The notes beneath the pieces were generated by a model. That model did no database searches. It was not told the DNA's origin and saw only the letters and a list, made by a program, of their open reading frames with translations. The translations under genes were made by a program, and so were the position numbers. A DNA stretch of 64,000 nt from Diplolepis rosae (Eukaryota; Arthropoda; Insecta; Hymenoptera; Diplolepididae). The stretch lies in contig JAPYXD010000308.1 of the NCBI GenBank assembly GCA_030998225.1, positions 9,558,001 through 9,622,000 of the forward strand. Direction: 5' to 3'. Below, one piece after another: positions 26,360-37,630 of this stretch. The stretch's first letter is position 1. Every line of letters begins with the position of its first letter.

Positions 26360-28217
26360 GTACCTGGACTACTAAATATAATTTTCAAAATGACAGGATC
26401 TCTAAAATATGTACTAGGTATAAAAAATTTTCAGTTCTCAGCTTAAGTTCCCTGAGGAAGATGGTTTTTAAGCACCTGGACTACTAGATATAATTTTCAA
26501 AATGACGGGATCTCTAAAATATAATCCAGGTATCCTTAATTTCAGTTCTCAGCTTAAGTTCCCTGAGGAAGATGTTTTTTGAGCACCTGGACTACTAAAT
26601 ATAATTTTTTAAATGACGAGATCTCTAAAATATGTACTAGGTATCATAAATTTCAGTTCTCGGCTTAAGTTCCCTGAGGAAGATGTATTTTAGGCACCTG
26701 GACTACTAGATATAATTTTTAGAATCACTGGACCACTGAAATACCATTCGGATATCTTAAATTTTAGTTCTCAGATTAAGTTCCCTGAGGAAGATGTATT
26801 TTAGGTACTTGGACTACTAAATATAATTTTCAAAATGACGAGATCTCTAAAATATGTACTAGGTATAAAAAATGTTCAGTTCTCATCTTAAGTTCCATGA
26901 GGAAGATCGTTTTTAAGCACCTGGACTACTACATATAATTTTTAAAATGACGAGATCTCTAAAATATGTACTAGGTATCATAAATTTCAGTTCTCAGCTT
27001 AAGTTCCCTGAGGAAGATGTTTTTTAGGTACTTGGACTACTAAATAAAATTTTTTAAATAACGAGATCTCTAAAATATGTACTAGTTATCTTAATTATCA
27101 GTTCTCAGCTAAAGTTCGCTGAGGAAGATGTATTTCAGGCACCTGGACTACTAAATATAATTTTTTAAATGACGAGATCTCTAAAATACGTACTAGGTAT
27201 ATTAATTATCAGTTGTCAGCTTAAGTTCCCTGAGGAAGATGGTTTTTAAGCACCTGGACTACTAGATATATTTTTCAAAATGACGAGATCTCTAAAATAT
27301 GTACTAGGTATCATAAATTTCAGTTCTCGGCTTAAGTTCCCTGAGTATGATGGTTTTTAATCACCTGGACTACTAGATATAATTTTCAAAATGACGGGAT
27401 CTCTAAAATATAGTCCAGGTATCCTTAATTTTCAGTTCTCAGCTTAAGTTCCCTGAGGAAGATGGTTTTTAAGCACCTGGACTACTAGATATAATTTTTA
27501 AAATGACGAGATCTCTAAAATATGTACTAGGTTTCATAAATTTCAGTTCTCGGCTTAAGTTCCCTGAGGAAGATGTATTTTAGGCACCTGGACTACTAGA
27601 TATAATTTTTAGAATGACTGGACCACTGAAATACCATTCGGATATCTTAAATTTTAGTTCTCAGCTTAAGTTCCCTGAGGAAGATGTATTTAGGTACTTG
27701 GACTACTAAATATAATTCTTAAAATGACGAGATCTCTAAAATATGTACTAGGTATCATAAATTCTCAGTTCTCAGCTTAAGTTCCCTGAGGAAGATGGTT
27801 TTTAAGCACCTGGACTACTAGATATAATTTTCAAAATGACGAGATCTCTAAAATATGTACTAGGTATCATAAATTTCAGTTCTCAGCTTAAGTTCCCTGA
27901 GGAAGATGGTTTTTAAGCACCTGGACTACTAGATATAATTTTTAAAATGACGAGATCTCTAAAATATGTACTAGGTATCATAAATTTCAGTTCTCAGCTT
28001 AAGTTCCCTGAGTAAGATGGTTTTTAAGCACATGGACTACTAGATATAATTTTCAAAATGACGGGTTCTCTAAAACATAATCCAGGTATACTTAATTTCA
28101 GTTCTCAGCTTAAGTTCCCTGAGGAAGATGTATTTTAGGTACTTGGACTAATAAATATAATTTTTAAAATGACGAGATCTCTAAAATATGTACCAGGTAT
28201 CATAAATTGCAGTTCTC

Positions 28218-28328
28218 AGCTTAAGTTCCCTGAGGAAGATGTTTTTTAAGCACCTGGACTACTAAATATAATTTTTAAAATGACGAGATCTCTAAAATAT
28301 GTACTAGGTATCATAAATTTCAGTTCTC
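28218..28328 (+). repeat. Representative class A monomer (111 bp)
   Basis: This unit is a clean example of the commonest class. In the phase starting at agcttaag, positions 1-23 are the most conserved part (CTTAAG then CCTGAGGAAGATG), 24-60 hold a variable middle (ggcacctggactac or ggtacttggactac), and 63-65 is an ATG followed by acgagatctctaaaatatg. The class-defining tail is gtactaggtatcataaattt. It contains one CpG (67-68). A- and T-runs near 76-80, 98-103 and 54-63 could favour curved DNA, which is inference. Substitutions of one to five bases separate most class A copies. Confidence 0.93.
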
Positions 28329-28836
28329 AGCTTAAGTTCCCTGAGGAAGATGTATTTTAGGTACTTGGACTACTAAATATAATTTTTAAAATGACGAGAT
28401 CTCTAAAATATGTACTAGGTATCATAAATTTCAGTTCTCAGCTTAAGTTCCCTGAGGAAGATGGATTTTAAGCACCTGGACTACTAGATATAATTTTTAA
28501 ATTGACCAGATCTCTAAAATATGTACTAGGTATCATAAATTTCAGTTCTCAGCTTAAGTTCCCTGAGGAAGATGTATTTTAGGTACTTGGACTAATATAT
28601 ATAATTTTTAAAATGACGAGATCTCTAAAATATGTACTAGGTATCTTAATTTTCAGTTCTCAGCTTAAGTTCCCTGAGGAAGATGGTTTTTAAGCACCTG
28701 GACTACTAAATATAATTTTCAAAATGACGAGATCTCTAAAATATGTACTAGGTATAAAAAATTTTCAGTTCTCAGCTTAAGTTCCCTGAGGAAGATGGTT
28801 TTTAAGCACCTGGACTACTAGATATAATTTTCAAAA

Positions 28837-29058
28837 TGTCGAGATCTCTAAAATATGTACTAGGTATCATAAATTTCAGTTCTCAGCTTAAGTTCCCTGA
28901 GTAAGATGGGTTTGAAGCACCTGGACTACTAGATATAATTTTCAAAATGACGGGATCTCTAAAACATAATCCAGGTATCCTTAATTTCAGTTCTCAGCTT
29001 AAGTTCCCTGAGTATGATGGTTTTTAAGCACCTGGACTACTAGATATAGTTTTTATAA
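28837..29058 (+). repeat. tgtcg - 207 bp - atatagtttttataa cassette, copy 1
   Basis: An aaaatgtcgagatc monomer is followed exactly 207 bp later by the rare atatagtttttataa variant. Seven copies with this identical spacing occur in the window. In this one the intervening monomer has gatgggtttgaagcac, then aaacataatccagg and gagtatgatgg. Confidence 0.9.
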
Positions 29059-29883
29059 TGACGAGATCTCTAAAATATGTACTAGGTATCATAAATTTCA
29101 GTTCTCAGCTTAAGTTCCCTGAGGAAGATGGTTTTTAAGCACCTGGACTACTAGATATAATTTTCAAAATGACAAGATCTCTAAAATATGTACTAGGTAT
29201 CATAAATTTCAGTTCTCGGCTTAAGTTCCCTGAGGAAGATGTATTTTAGGTACTTGGACTAATAAATATAATTTTTAAAATGACGAGATCTCTAAAATAT
29301 GTACCAGGTATCATAAATTGCAGTTCTCAGCTTAAGTTCCCTGAGGAAGATGTTTTTTAAGCACCTGGACTACTAAATATAATTTTTAAAATGACGAGAT
29401 CTCTAAAATATGTACTAGGTATCATAAATTTCAGTTCTCAGCTTAAGTTCCCTGAGGAAGTTGTATTTTAGGTACTTGGACTAATATATATAATTTTTAA
29501 AATGACGAGATCTCTAAAATATGTACTAGGTATCTTAATTTTCAGTTCTCAGCTTAAGTTCCCTGAGGAAGATGGTTTTTAAGCACCTGGACTACTAGAT
29601 ATAATTTTCAAAATGACGAGATCTCTAAAATATAGTCCAGGTATCCTTAATTTTCAGTTCTCAGCTTAAGTTCCCTGAGGAAGATGTATTTTAGGCACCT
29701 GGACTACTAGATATAATTTTTAGAATCACTGGACCACTGAAATACAATTCGGATATCTTAAATTTTAGTTCTCAGCTTAAGTTCCCTGAGGAAGTTGTAT
29801 TTAGGTACTTGGACTACTAAATATAATTTTTAAAATGACGAGATCTCTAAAATATGTACTAGGTATCATAAATTTCAGTTCTC

Positions 29884-29994
29884 GGCTTAAGTTCCCTGAG
29901 GAAGATGTATTTTAGGCACCTGGACTACTAGATATAATTTTTAGAATGACTGGACCACTGAAATACCATTCGGATATCTTAAATTTTAGTTCTC
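29884..29994 (+). repeat. Representative class C monomer (111 bp)
   Basis: Class C is the most divergent unit. From about unit position 58 it reads tttagaatgactggaccac, then tgaaataccattcggatatc, then ttaaattttag, before rejoining the common sequence at ttctcagctt. It lacks the BglII site, gains an EcoRV site (GATATC) and has its CpG moved to ttcgg. About 15 differences from class A fall within roughly 40 bp, while the rest of the unit is nearly identical, which suggests either an old class kept by block amplification or a conversion tract. A subtype has tatattttttagactcactgg; another has tagaatcactgg. Confidence 0.92.
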
Positions 29995-30226
29995 AGCTTA
30001 AGTTCCCTGAGGAAGATGGTTTTTAAGCACCTGGACTACTAGATATAATTTTCAAAATGACGAGATCTCTAAAATATGTACTAGGTATCATAAATTTCAG
30101 TTCTCAGCTTAAGTTCCCTGAGGAAGATGGTTTTTAAGCACCTGGACTACTAAATATAATTTTTTAAATGACAAGATCTCTAAAATATGTACTAGGTATC
30201 ATAAATTTCAGTTTTCAGCTTAAGTT

Positions 30227-31740
30227 CCCTCAGGAAGATGGTTTTTAAGCACATGGACTACTAGATATAATTTACAAAATGACGGGATCTCTAAAACATA
30301 ATCCAGGTATCCTTAATTTCAGTCCTCAGCTTAAGTTCCCTGAGGAAGATGTTTTATAAGCACCTGGACTACTAAATATAATTTTCAAAATGACGAGATC
30401 TCTAAAATATGTACTAAGTATAAAAAATTTTCAGTTCTCAGCTTAAGTTCCCTGAGGAAGATGGTTTTTAAGCACCTGGACTACTAGATATAATTTTTAA
30501 AATGACGAGATCTCTAAAATATGTACTAGGTATCATAAATTTCAGTTCTCAGCTTAAGTTCCCTGAGGAAGATGTTTTTTAAGCACGTGGACTACTAAAT
30601 ATAATTTTCAAAATGACAAGATCTCTAAAATATGTACTAGGAATCATAAATTTCAGTTCTCGGCTTAAGTTCCCTGAGGAAGATGTATTTTAGGCACCTG
30701 GACTACTAGATATAATTTTTAGAATCACTGGACCACTGAAATACCATTTGGATATCTTAAATTTTAGTTCTCAGATTAAGTTCCCTGAGGAAGATGTATT
30801 TTAGGTACTTGGACTACTAAATATAATTTTCAAAATGACGAGATCTCTAAAATATGTACTAGGTATAAAAAATGTTCAGTTCTCAGCTTAAGTTCCCTGA
30901 GGAAGATGGTTTTTAAGCACCTGGACTACTAGATATAATTTTTAAAATGACGAGATCTCTAAAATATGTACTGGGTATCATAAATTTCAGTTCTCAGCTT
31001 AAGTTCCCTGAGGAAGATGTATTTTAGGTACTTGGACTACTTAATAAAATTTTTTAAATGACGAGATCTCTAAAATATGTACTAGGTATCTTAATTATCA
31101 GTTCTCAGCTTAAGTTCGCTGAGGAAGATGTATTTTAGGTACTTGGACTACTAAATATAATTTTTTAAATGACGAGATCTCTAAAATATGTACTAGGTAT
31201 CTTAATTATCAGTTCTCAGCTTAAGTTCGCTGAGGAAGATGTTTTTTGAGCACCTGGACTACCAGATATAATTTTTAGAATCACTGGACCACTGAAATAC
31301 CATTCGGATATATTAAATTTTAGTTCTCAGATTAAGTTCCCTGAGGAAGATGTATTTTAGGTACTTGGACTACTAAATATAATTTTCAAAATGACGAGAT
31401 CTCTAAAATATGTACTAGGTATAAAAAATGTTCAGTTCTCAGCTTAAGTTCCCTGAGGAAGATGGTTTTTAAGCACCTGGACTACTAGATATAATTTTTA
31501 AAATGACGAGATCTCTAAAATATGTACTAGGTATCATAAATTTCAGTTCTCAGCTTAAGTTCCCTGAGGAAGATGTATTTTAGGTACTTGGACTAGTAAA
31601 TATAATTTTTAAAATGACTGGACCACTGAAATACCATTCGGATATCTTAAATTTTAGTTCTCAGCATAACTTCCCTGAGGAAAATGTATTTAGGTACTTG
31701 GACTACTAAATATAATTCTTAAAATGACGAGATCTCTAAA
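30227..31740 (+). repeat. Segmental duplication partner of 20.3-22 kb
   Basis: The segment is colinear with 20334 onward at 9,893 bp to about 31.22 kb, where a junction unit reads gttttttgagcacctggact then accagatataa. After it the offset falls by about two monomers and colinearity continues through the tataaaaaatgttcag unit and the ggactagtaaat class C unit. The junction unit joins a class E front to a class C back. Confidence 0.8.
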
Positions 31741-31744
31741 ATAT

Positions 31745-33240
31745 GTACAAGGTATCATAAATTTCAGTTCTCAGCTTAAGTTCCCTGAGTAAGATGGTTT
31801 TTAAGCACATGGACTACTAGATATAATTTACAAAATGACGGGATCTCTAAAACATAATCCAGGTATCCTTAATTTCAGTTCTCAGCTTAAGTTCCCTGAG
31901 GAAGATGTTTTTTAAGCATCTGGACTACTAAATATAATTTTCAAAATGACGAGATCTCTAAAATATGTACTAGGTATAAAAAATTTTCAGTTCTCAGCTT
32001 AAGTTCCCTGAGGAAGATGGTTTTTAAGCACCTGGACTACTAGATATAATTTTCAAAATGTCGAGATCTCTAAAATATGTACTAGGTATCATAAATTTCA
32101 GTTCTCAGCTTAAGTTCCCTGAGGAAGATGGTTTTTAAGCACCTGGACTACTAGATATAATTTTTAAAATAACAAGATCTCTAAAATATGTACTAGGTAT
32201 CATAAATTTCAGTTCTCAGCTTAAGTTCCCTGAGTAAGATGGTTTTTAAGCACCTGGACTACTAGATATAATTTTCAAAATGACGGGATCTCTAAAATAT
32301 AATCCAGGTATCCTTAATTTCAGTTCTCAGCTTAAGTTCCCTGAGTAAGATGTTTTTTAAGCACCTGGACTAATAGATATAATTTTTTTAATGACGAGAT
32401 CTCTAAAATATGTACTAGGTATCACAATTTCCCTTTCTCAGCTTAAGTTCCCTGAGGATGATGTATTTTAGGCACCTGGACTACTAGATATAATTTTCAA
32501 AATGACGGGATCTCTAAAATATAGTCCAGGTATCCTTAATTTTCAGTTCTCAGCTTAAGTTCCCTGAGGAAGATGGTTTTTAAGCACCTGGACTACTAGA
32601 TATAATTTTTAAAATGACGAGATCTCTAAAATATGTACTAGGTTTCATAAATTTCAGTTCTCGGCTTAAGTTCCCTGAGGAAGATGTATTTTAGGCACCT
32701 GGACTACTAGATATAATTTTTAGAATGACTGGACCACTGAAATACCATTCGGATATCTTAAATTTTAGTTCTCAGCTTAAGTTCCCTGAGGAAGATGTAT
32801 TTAGGTACTTGGACTACTAAATATAATTCTTAAAATGACGAGATCTCTAAAATATGTACTAGGTATCATAAATTTCAGTTCTCAGCTTAAGTTCCCTGAG
32901 TAAGATGGTTTTTAAGCACCTGGACTACTAAATATAATTTTCAAAATGACGGGATCTCTAAAATATAATCGAGCTATCTTAAATTTCACTTCTCAGCTTA
33001 GGTTCCCTGAGGAAGATGTTTTATAAGCACCTGGAGTACTAAATATAATTTTCAAAATGACGAGATCTCTAAAATATGTACTAGGTATAAAAAATTTTAA
33101 GTTCTCAACTTAAGTTCCCTGAGGAAGATGGTTTTTAAGCACCTGGACTACTAGATATAATTTTTAAAATGACGAGATCTCTAACATATGTACTAGGTAT
33201 CATAAATTTCAGTTCTCAGCTTAAGTTCCCTGAGGAAGAA
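31745..33240 (+). repeat. Segmental duplication, copy at 31.7 kb
   Basis: This segment matches 24854-26350 at 6,890 bp and 34857-36241 at about 3,001-3,116 bp. Between the 31.7 and 34.9 kb copies the offset drops from 3,112-3,116 (gtacaagg, tgtcg) to 3,001 (cctggagtac, aattttttaa). The drop of about 111 bp means one monomer was lost or gained in one copy. Confidence 0.86.
31884..31995 (+). repeat. Representative class D monomer (112 bp, tataaaaaa type)
   Basis: Class D carries gtactaggtataaaaaattt in place of the class A tail, making the unit 112 bp. The extra base breaks the 37-codon reading frame noted elsewhere. It often follows a unit with aagcatctggac or aagcacctggactactaaat and precedes a unit with aaaatgtcgagatc. 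A subtype ending tataaaaaatgttcag marks the 12.7-22 kb blocks. Confidence 0.9.
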
Positions 33241-33249
33241 ATTTTTTAA
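33030..33249 (+). repeat. cctggagtac / aattttttaa marker cassette, copy 3
   Basis: The spacing of 210 bp is conserved. The class D unit between the markers reads aaaaattttaagttctc, with cag changed to aag; the same change is present in copy 4 at 36031 but not in copies 1 and 2, so copies 3 and 4 are sisters. Confidence 0.87.
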
Positions 33250-34856
33250 GTACCTGGACTACTAAATATAATTTTCAAAATGACAAGATCTCTAAAATAT
33301 GTACTAGGTATAAAAAATTTTCAGTTCTCGGCTTAAGATCCCTGAGGAAGATGGTTTTTAAGCACCTGGACTACTAGATATAATTTTCAAAATGACGGGA
33401 TCTCTAAAATATAATCCAGGTATCCTTAATTTCAGTTCTCAGCTTAAGTTCCCTGAGGAAGATGTTTTTTATGCACCTGGACTACTAAATATAATTTTTA
33501 AAATGACGAGATCTCTAAAATATGTACTAGGTATCATAAATTTCAGTTCTCGGCTTAAGATCCCTGAGGAAGATGTATTTTAGGCACCTGGACTACTAGA
33601 TATATTTTTTAGACTCACTGGACCACTGAAATACCATTCGGATATCTTAAATCTTAGTTCTCAGCTTAAGTTCCCTGAGGAAGATGTATTTTAGGTACTT
33701 GGACTACTAAATAAAATTTTAAAAATGACGAAATCTCTAAAATATGTACTAGGTATCTAAAATGTTCAGTTCTCAGCTTAAGTTCCCTGAGTCAGATGGT
33801 TTTTAAGCACCTGGACTACTAGATATAATTTTAAAAATGACGAGATCTCTAAAATATGTACTAGGTATCATAAATTTCAGTTCTCAGCTTAAGTTCCCTG
33901 AGGAAGATGTATTTTAGGTACTTGGACTAGTAAATATAATTTTTAAAATGACTGGACCACTGAAATACCATTCGGATATCTTAAATTTTAGTTCTCAGCA
34001 TAACTTCCCTGAGGAAAATGTATTTTAGGTACTTGGACTACTAAATAAAATTTTTTAAATAACGAGATCTCTAAAATATGTACTAGGTATCTTAATTATC
34101 AGTTCTCAGCTAAGGTTCGCTGAGGAAGATGTATTTCAGGCACCTGGACTACTAAAAATAATGTTTTAAATGACGAGATCTCTAAAATATGTACTAGGTA
34201 TCTTAATTATCAGTTGTCAGCTTAAGTTCCCTGAGGAAGATGGTTTTTAAGCACCTGGACTACTAGATGTAATTTTCAAAATGACGAGATCTGTAAAATA
34301 TGTACTAGGTATCATAAATTTCAGTTCTCGGCTTAAGTTCCCTGAGTATGATGGTTTTTAATCACCTGGACTACTAGATATAATTTTCAAAATGACGGGA
34401 TCTCTAAAATATAGTCCAGGTATCCTTAATTTTCAGTTCTCAGCTTAAGTTCCCTGAGGAAGATGGTTTTTAAGCACCTGGACTACTAGATATAATTTTT
34501 AAAATGACGATATCTCTAAAATATGTACTAGGTATCATAAATTTAAGTGAGAGGCTTAAGTTACCGGAGGAAGATGTATTTTAGGTACTTGGACTACTAA
34601 ATAAAATTTTTTAAATGACGAGATCTCTAAAATACGTACTAGGTATCTTAATTATCAGTTCTCAGCTTAAGTTCGCTGAGGAAGATGTATTTTCGGTACT
34701 TGGACTAGTAAATATAATTTTTAAAATGACTGGACCACTGAAATACCATTCGGATATCTTAAATTTTAGTTCTCAGCATAACTTCCCTGAGGAAAATGTA
34801 TTTAGGTACTTGGACTACTAAATATAATTCTTAAAATGACGAGATCTCTAAAATAT

Positions 34857-37630
34857 GTACAAGGTATCATAAATTTCAGTTCTCAGCTTAAGTTCCCTGA
34901 GTAAGATGGTTTTTAAGCACATGGACTACTAGATATAATTTACAAAATGACGGGATCTCTAAAACATAATCCAGGTATCCTTAATTTCAGTTCTCAGCTT
35001 AAGTTCCCTGAGGAAGATGTTTTTTAAGCATCTGGACTACTAAATATAATTTTCAAAATGACGAGATCTCTAAAATATGTACTAGGTATAAAAAATTTTC
35101 AGTTCTCAGCTTAAGTTCCCTGAGGAAGATGGTTTTTAAGCACCTGGACTACTAGATATAATTTTCAAAATGTCGAGATCTCTAAAATATGTACTAGGTA
35201 TCATAAATTTCAGTTCTCAGCTTAAGTTCCCTGAGGAAGATGGTTTTTAAGCACCTGGACTACTAGATATAATTTTCAAAATGACGGGATCTCTAAAACA
35301 TAATCCAGGTATCCTTAATTTCAGTTCTCAGCTTAAGTTCCCTGAGGAAGATGTTTTTTAAGCACCTGGACTACTAAATAAAATTTTTTAAATGACGAGA
35401 TCTCTAAAATATGTACTAGGTATCTTAATTATCAGTTCTCAGCTTAAGTTCCCTGAGGAAGATGGTTTTTAAGCACCTGGACTACTAGATATAATTTTCA
35501 AAATGACGGGATCTCTAAAATATAGTCCAGGTATCCTTAATTTTCAGTTCTCAGCTTAAGTTCCCTGAGGAAGATGGTTTTTAAGCACCTGGACTACTAC
35601 ATATAATTTTTAAAATGACGAGATCTCTAAAATATGTACTAGGAATCATAAATTTCAGTTCTCAGCTTAAGTTCCCTGAGGAAGATGTATTTTAGGCACC
35701 TGGACTACTAGATATAATTTTTAGAATGACTGGACCACTGAAATACCATTCGGATATCTTAAATTTTAGTTCTCAGCTTAAGTTCCCTGAGGAAGATGTA
35801 TTTAGGTACTTGGACTACTAACTATAATTCTTAAAATGACGAGATCTCTAAAATATGTACTAGGTATCATAAATTTCAGTTCTCAGCTTAAGTTCCCTGA
35901 GTAAGATGGTTTTTAAGCACATGGACTACTAGATATAATTTTCAAAATGACGGGATCTCTAAAATGTAATCCAGGTATCATTAATTTCACTTCTCAGCTT
36001 AGGTTCTCTGAGGAAGATGTTTTATAAGCACCTGGAGTACTAAATATAATTTTCAAAATGACGAGATCTCTAAAATATGTACTAGGTATAAAAAATTTTA
36101 AGTTCTCAACTTAAGTTCCCTGAGGAAGATGGTTTTTAAGCACCTGGACTACTAGATATAATTTTTAAAATGACGAGACCACTAACATATGTACTAGGTA
36201 TCATAAATTTCAGTTCTCAGCTTAAGTTCCCTGAGGAAGAAATTTTTTAAGTACCTGGACTACTAAATATAATTTTCAAAATGACAAGATCTCTAAAATA
36301 TGTACTAGGTATAAAAAATTTTCAGTTCTCAGCTTAAGTTCCCTGAGTAAGATGGTTTTTAAGCACCTGGACTACTGGATATAATTTTCAAAATGACGGG
36401 ATCTCTAAAATATAATCCAGGTATCCTTAATTTCAGTTCTCTGCTTCAGTTACCTGAGGAAGATGTTTTTTAAGCACCTGGACTACTAAATATAATTTTT
36501 AAAATGACGAGATCTCTAAAATATGTACTAGGAATCATAAATTTCAGTTCTCGGCTTAAGTTCCCTGAGGAAGATGTATTTTAGGCACCTGGACTACTAG
36601 ATATATTTGTTAGAATCACTGGACCACTGAAATACCATTCGGATATCTTAAATTTTAGTTCTCAGATTAAGTTCCCTGAGGAAGATGTATTTTAGGTACT
36701 TGGACTACTAAATATAATTTTCAAAATGACGAGATCTCTAAAATATGTACTAGGTATAAAAAATGTTCAGTTCTCAACTTAAGTTCCATGAGGAAGATGG
36801 TTTTTAAGCACCTGGACTACTAGATATAATTTTTAAATTGACCAGATCTCTAAAATATGTACTAGGTATCATAAATTTCAGTTCTCAGCTTAAGTTCCCT
36901 GAGGAAGATGTATTTTAGGTACTTGGACTAGTAAATATAATTTTTAAAATGACTGGACCACTGAAATACCATTCGAATATCTTAAATTTTAGTTCTCAGC
37001 ATAACTTCCCTGAGGAAAATGTATTTTAGGTACTTGGACTACTAAATAAAATTTTTTAAATGACGAGATCTCTAAAATATGTACTAGGTATCTTAATTAT
37101 CAGTTCTCAGCTTAAGTTCGCTGAGGAAGATGTATTTTAGGTACCTGGACTACTAAATATAATTTTTTAAATGACGAGATCTCTAAAATACGTACTAGGT
37201 ATATTAATTATCAGTTGTCAGCTTAAGTTCCCTGAGGAAGATGGTTTTTAAGCACCTGGACTAATTGATATAATTTTCAAAATGACGAGATCTCTAAAAT
37301 ATGTACTAGGTATCATAAATTTCAGTTCTCGGCTTAAGTTCCCTGAGTATGATGGTTTTTAATCACCTGGACTACTAGATATAATTTTCAAAATGACGGG
37401 ATCTCTAAAATATAGTCCAGGTATCCTTAATTTTCAGTTCTCAGCTTAAGTTCCCTGAGGAAGATGGTTTTTAAGCACCTGGACTACTAGATATAATTTT
37501 TAAAATGACGAGATCTCTAAAATATGTACTAGGTTTCATAAATTTCAGTTCTCGGCTTAAGTTCCCTGAGGAAGATGTATTTTAGGCACCTGGACTACTA
37601 GATATAATTTTTAGAATGACTGGACCACTG
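34857..37630 (+). repeat. Segmental duplication, copy at 34.9 kb
   Basis: This is the third copy of the 24.9/31.7 kb block. Its 3' half continues in register with 33.2-34.4 kb: gtatgatggtttttaatcac is at 34346 and 37347, 3,001 bp apart, like aattttttaa (33240 and 36241). The same 27-unit period is seen for gtatgatgg at 24342 and 27345 (3,003 bp). Confidence 0.84.
36031..36250 (+). repeat. cctggagtac / aattttttaa marker cassette, copy 4
   Basis: This copy lies 3,001 bp (27 units) after copy 3 with the same internal 210 bp spacing. The monomer between the markers reads gagaccactaacatatg where copy 3 has gagatctctaacatatg; the shared aacatatg also occurs in copy 2. Confidence 0.87.

Larger units (their letters stand above)
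26360..30220 (+). repeat. Satellite stretch linking the 24.9 and 30.2 kb duplications
   Basis: This stretch consists of ordinary class A-E monomers. It contains a gtatgatggtttttaatcac monomer (27345, 3,003 bp after its relative at 24342), two gtaccaggtatcataaattg units near 28.18 and 29.30 kb, and the earliest copy of the tgtcg/atatagttttt cassette at 28837. No open reading frame of note, RNA gene or mobile element is present. Confidence 0.8.

Noticed and set aside
28218..28328. Splice-like signals (tttcag acceptor, ggtact/ggtatc donor) and AATAAA-like strings in the unit.
   Set aside because: These short AT-rich strings are expected by chance and recur only because the unit recurs; there is no exon with sustained coding potential to go with them.
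29884..29994. Possible CENP-B box in class C (attcggatatc).
   Set aside because: The box requires TTCG, four bases, A, two bases, then CGGG. Here TTCG is followed by gatatctta with no CGGG, so the core is not met.
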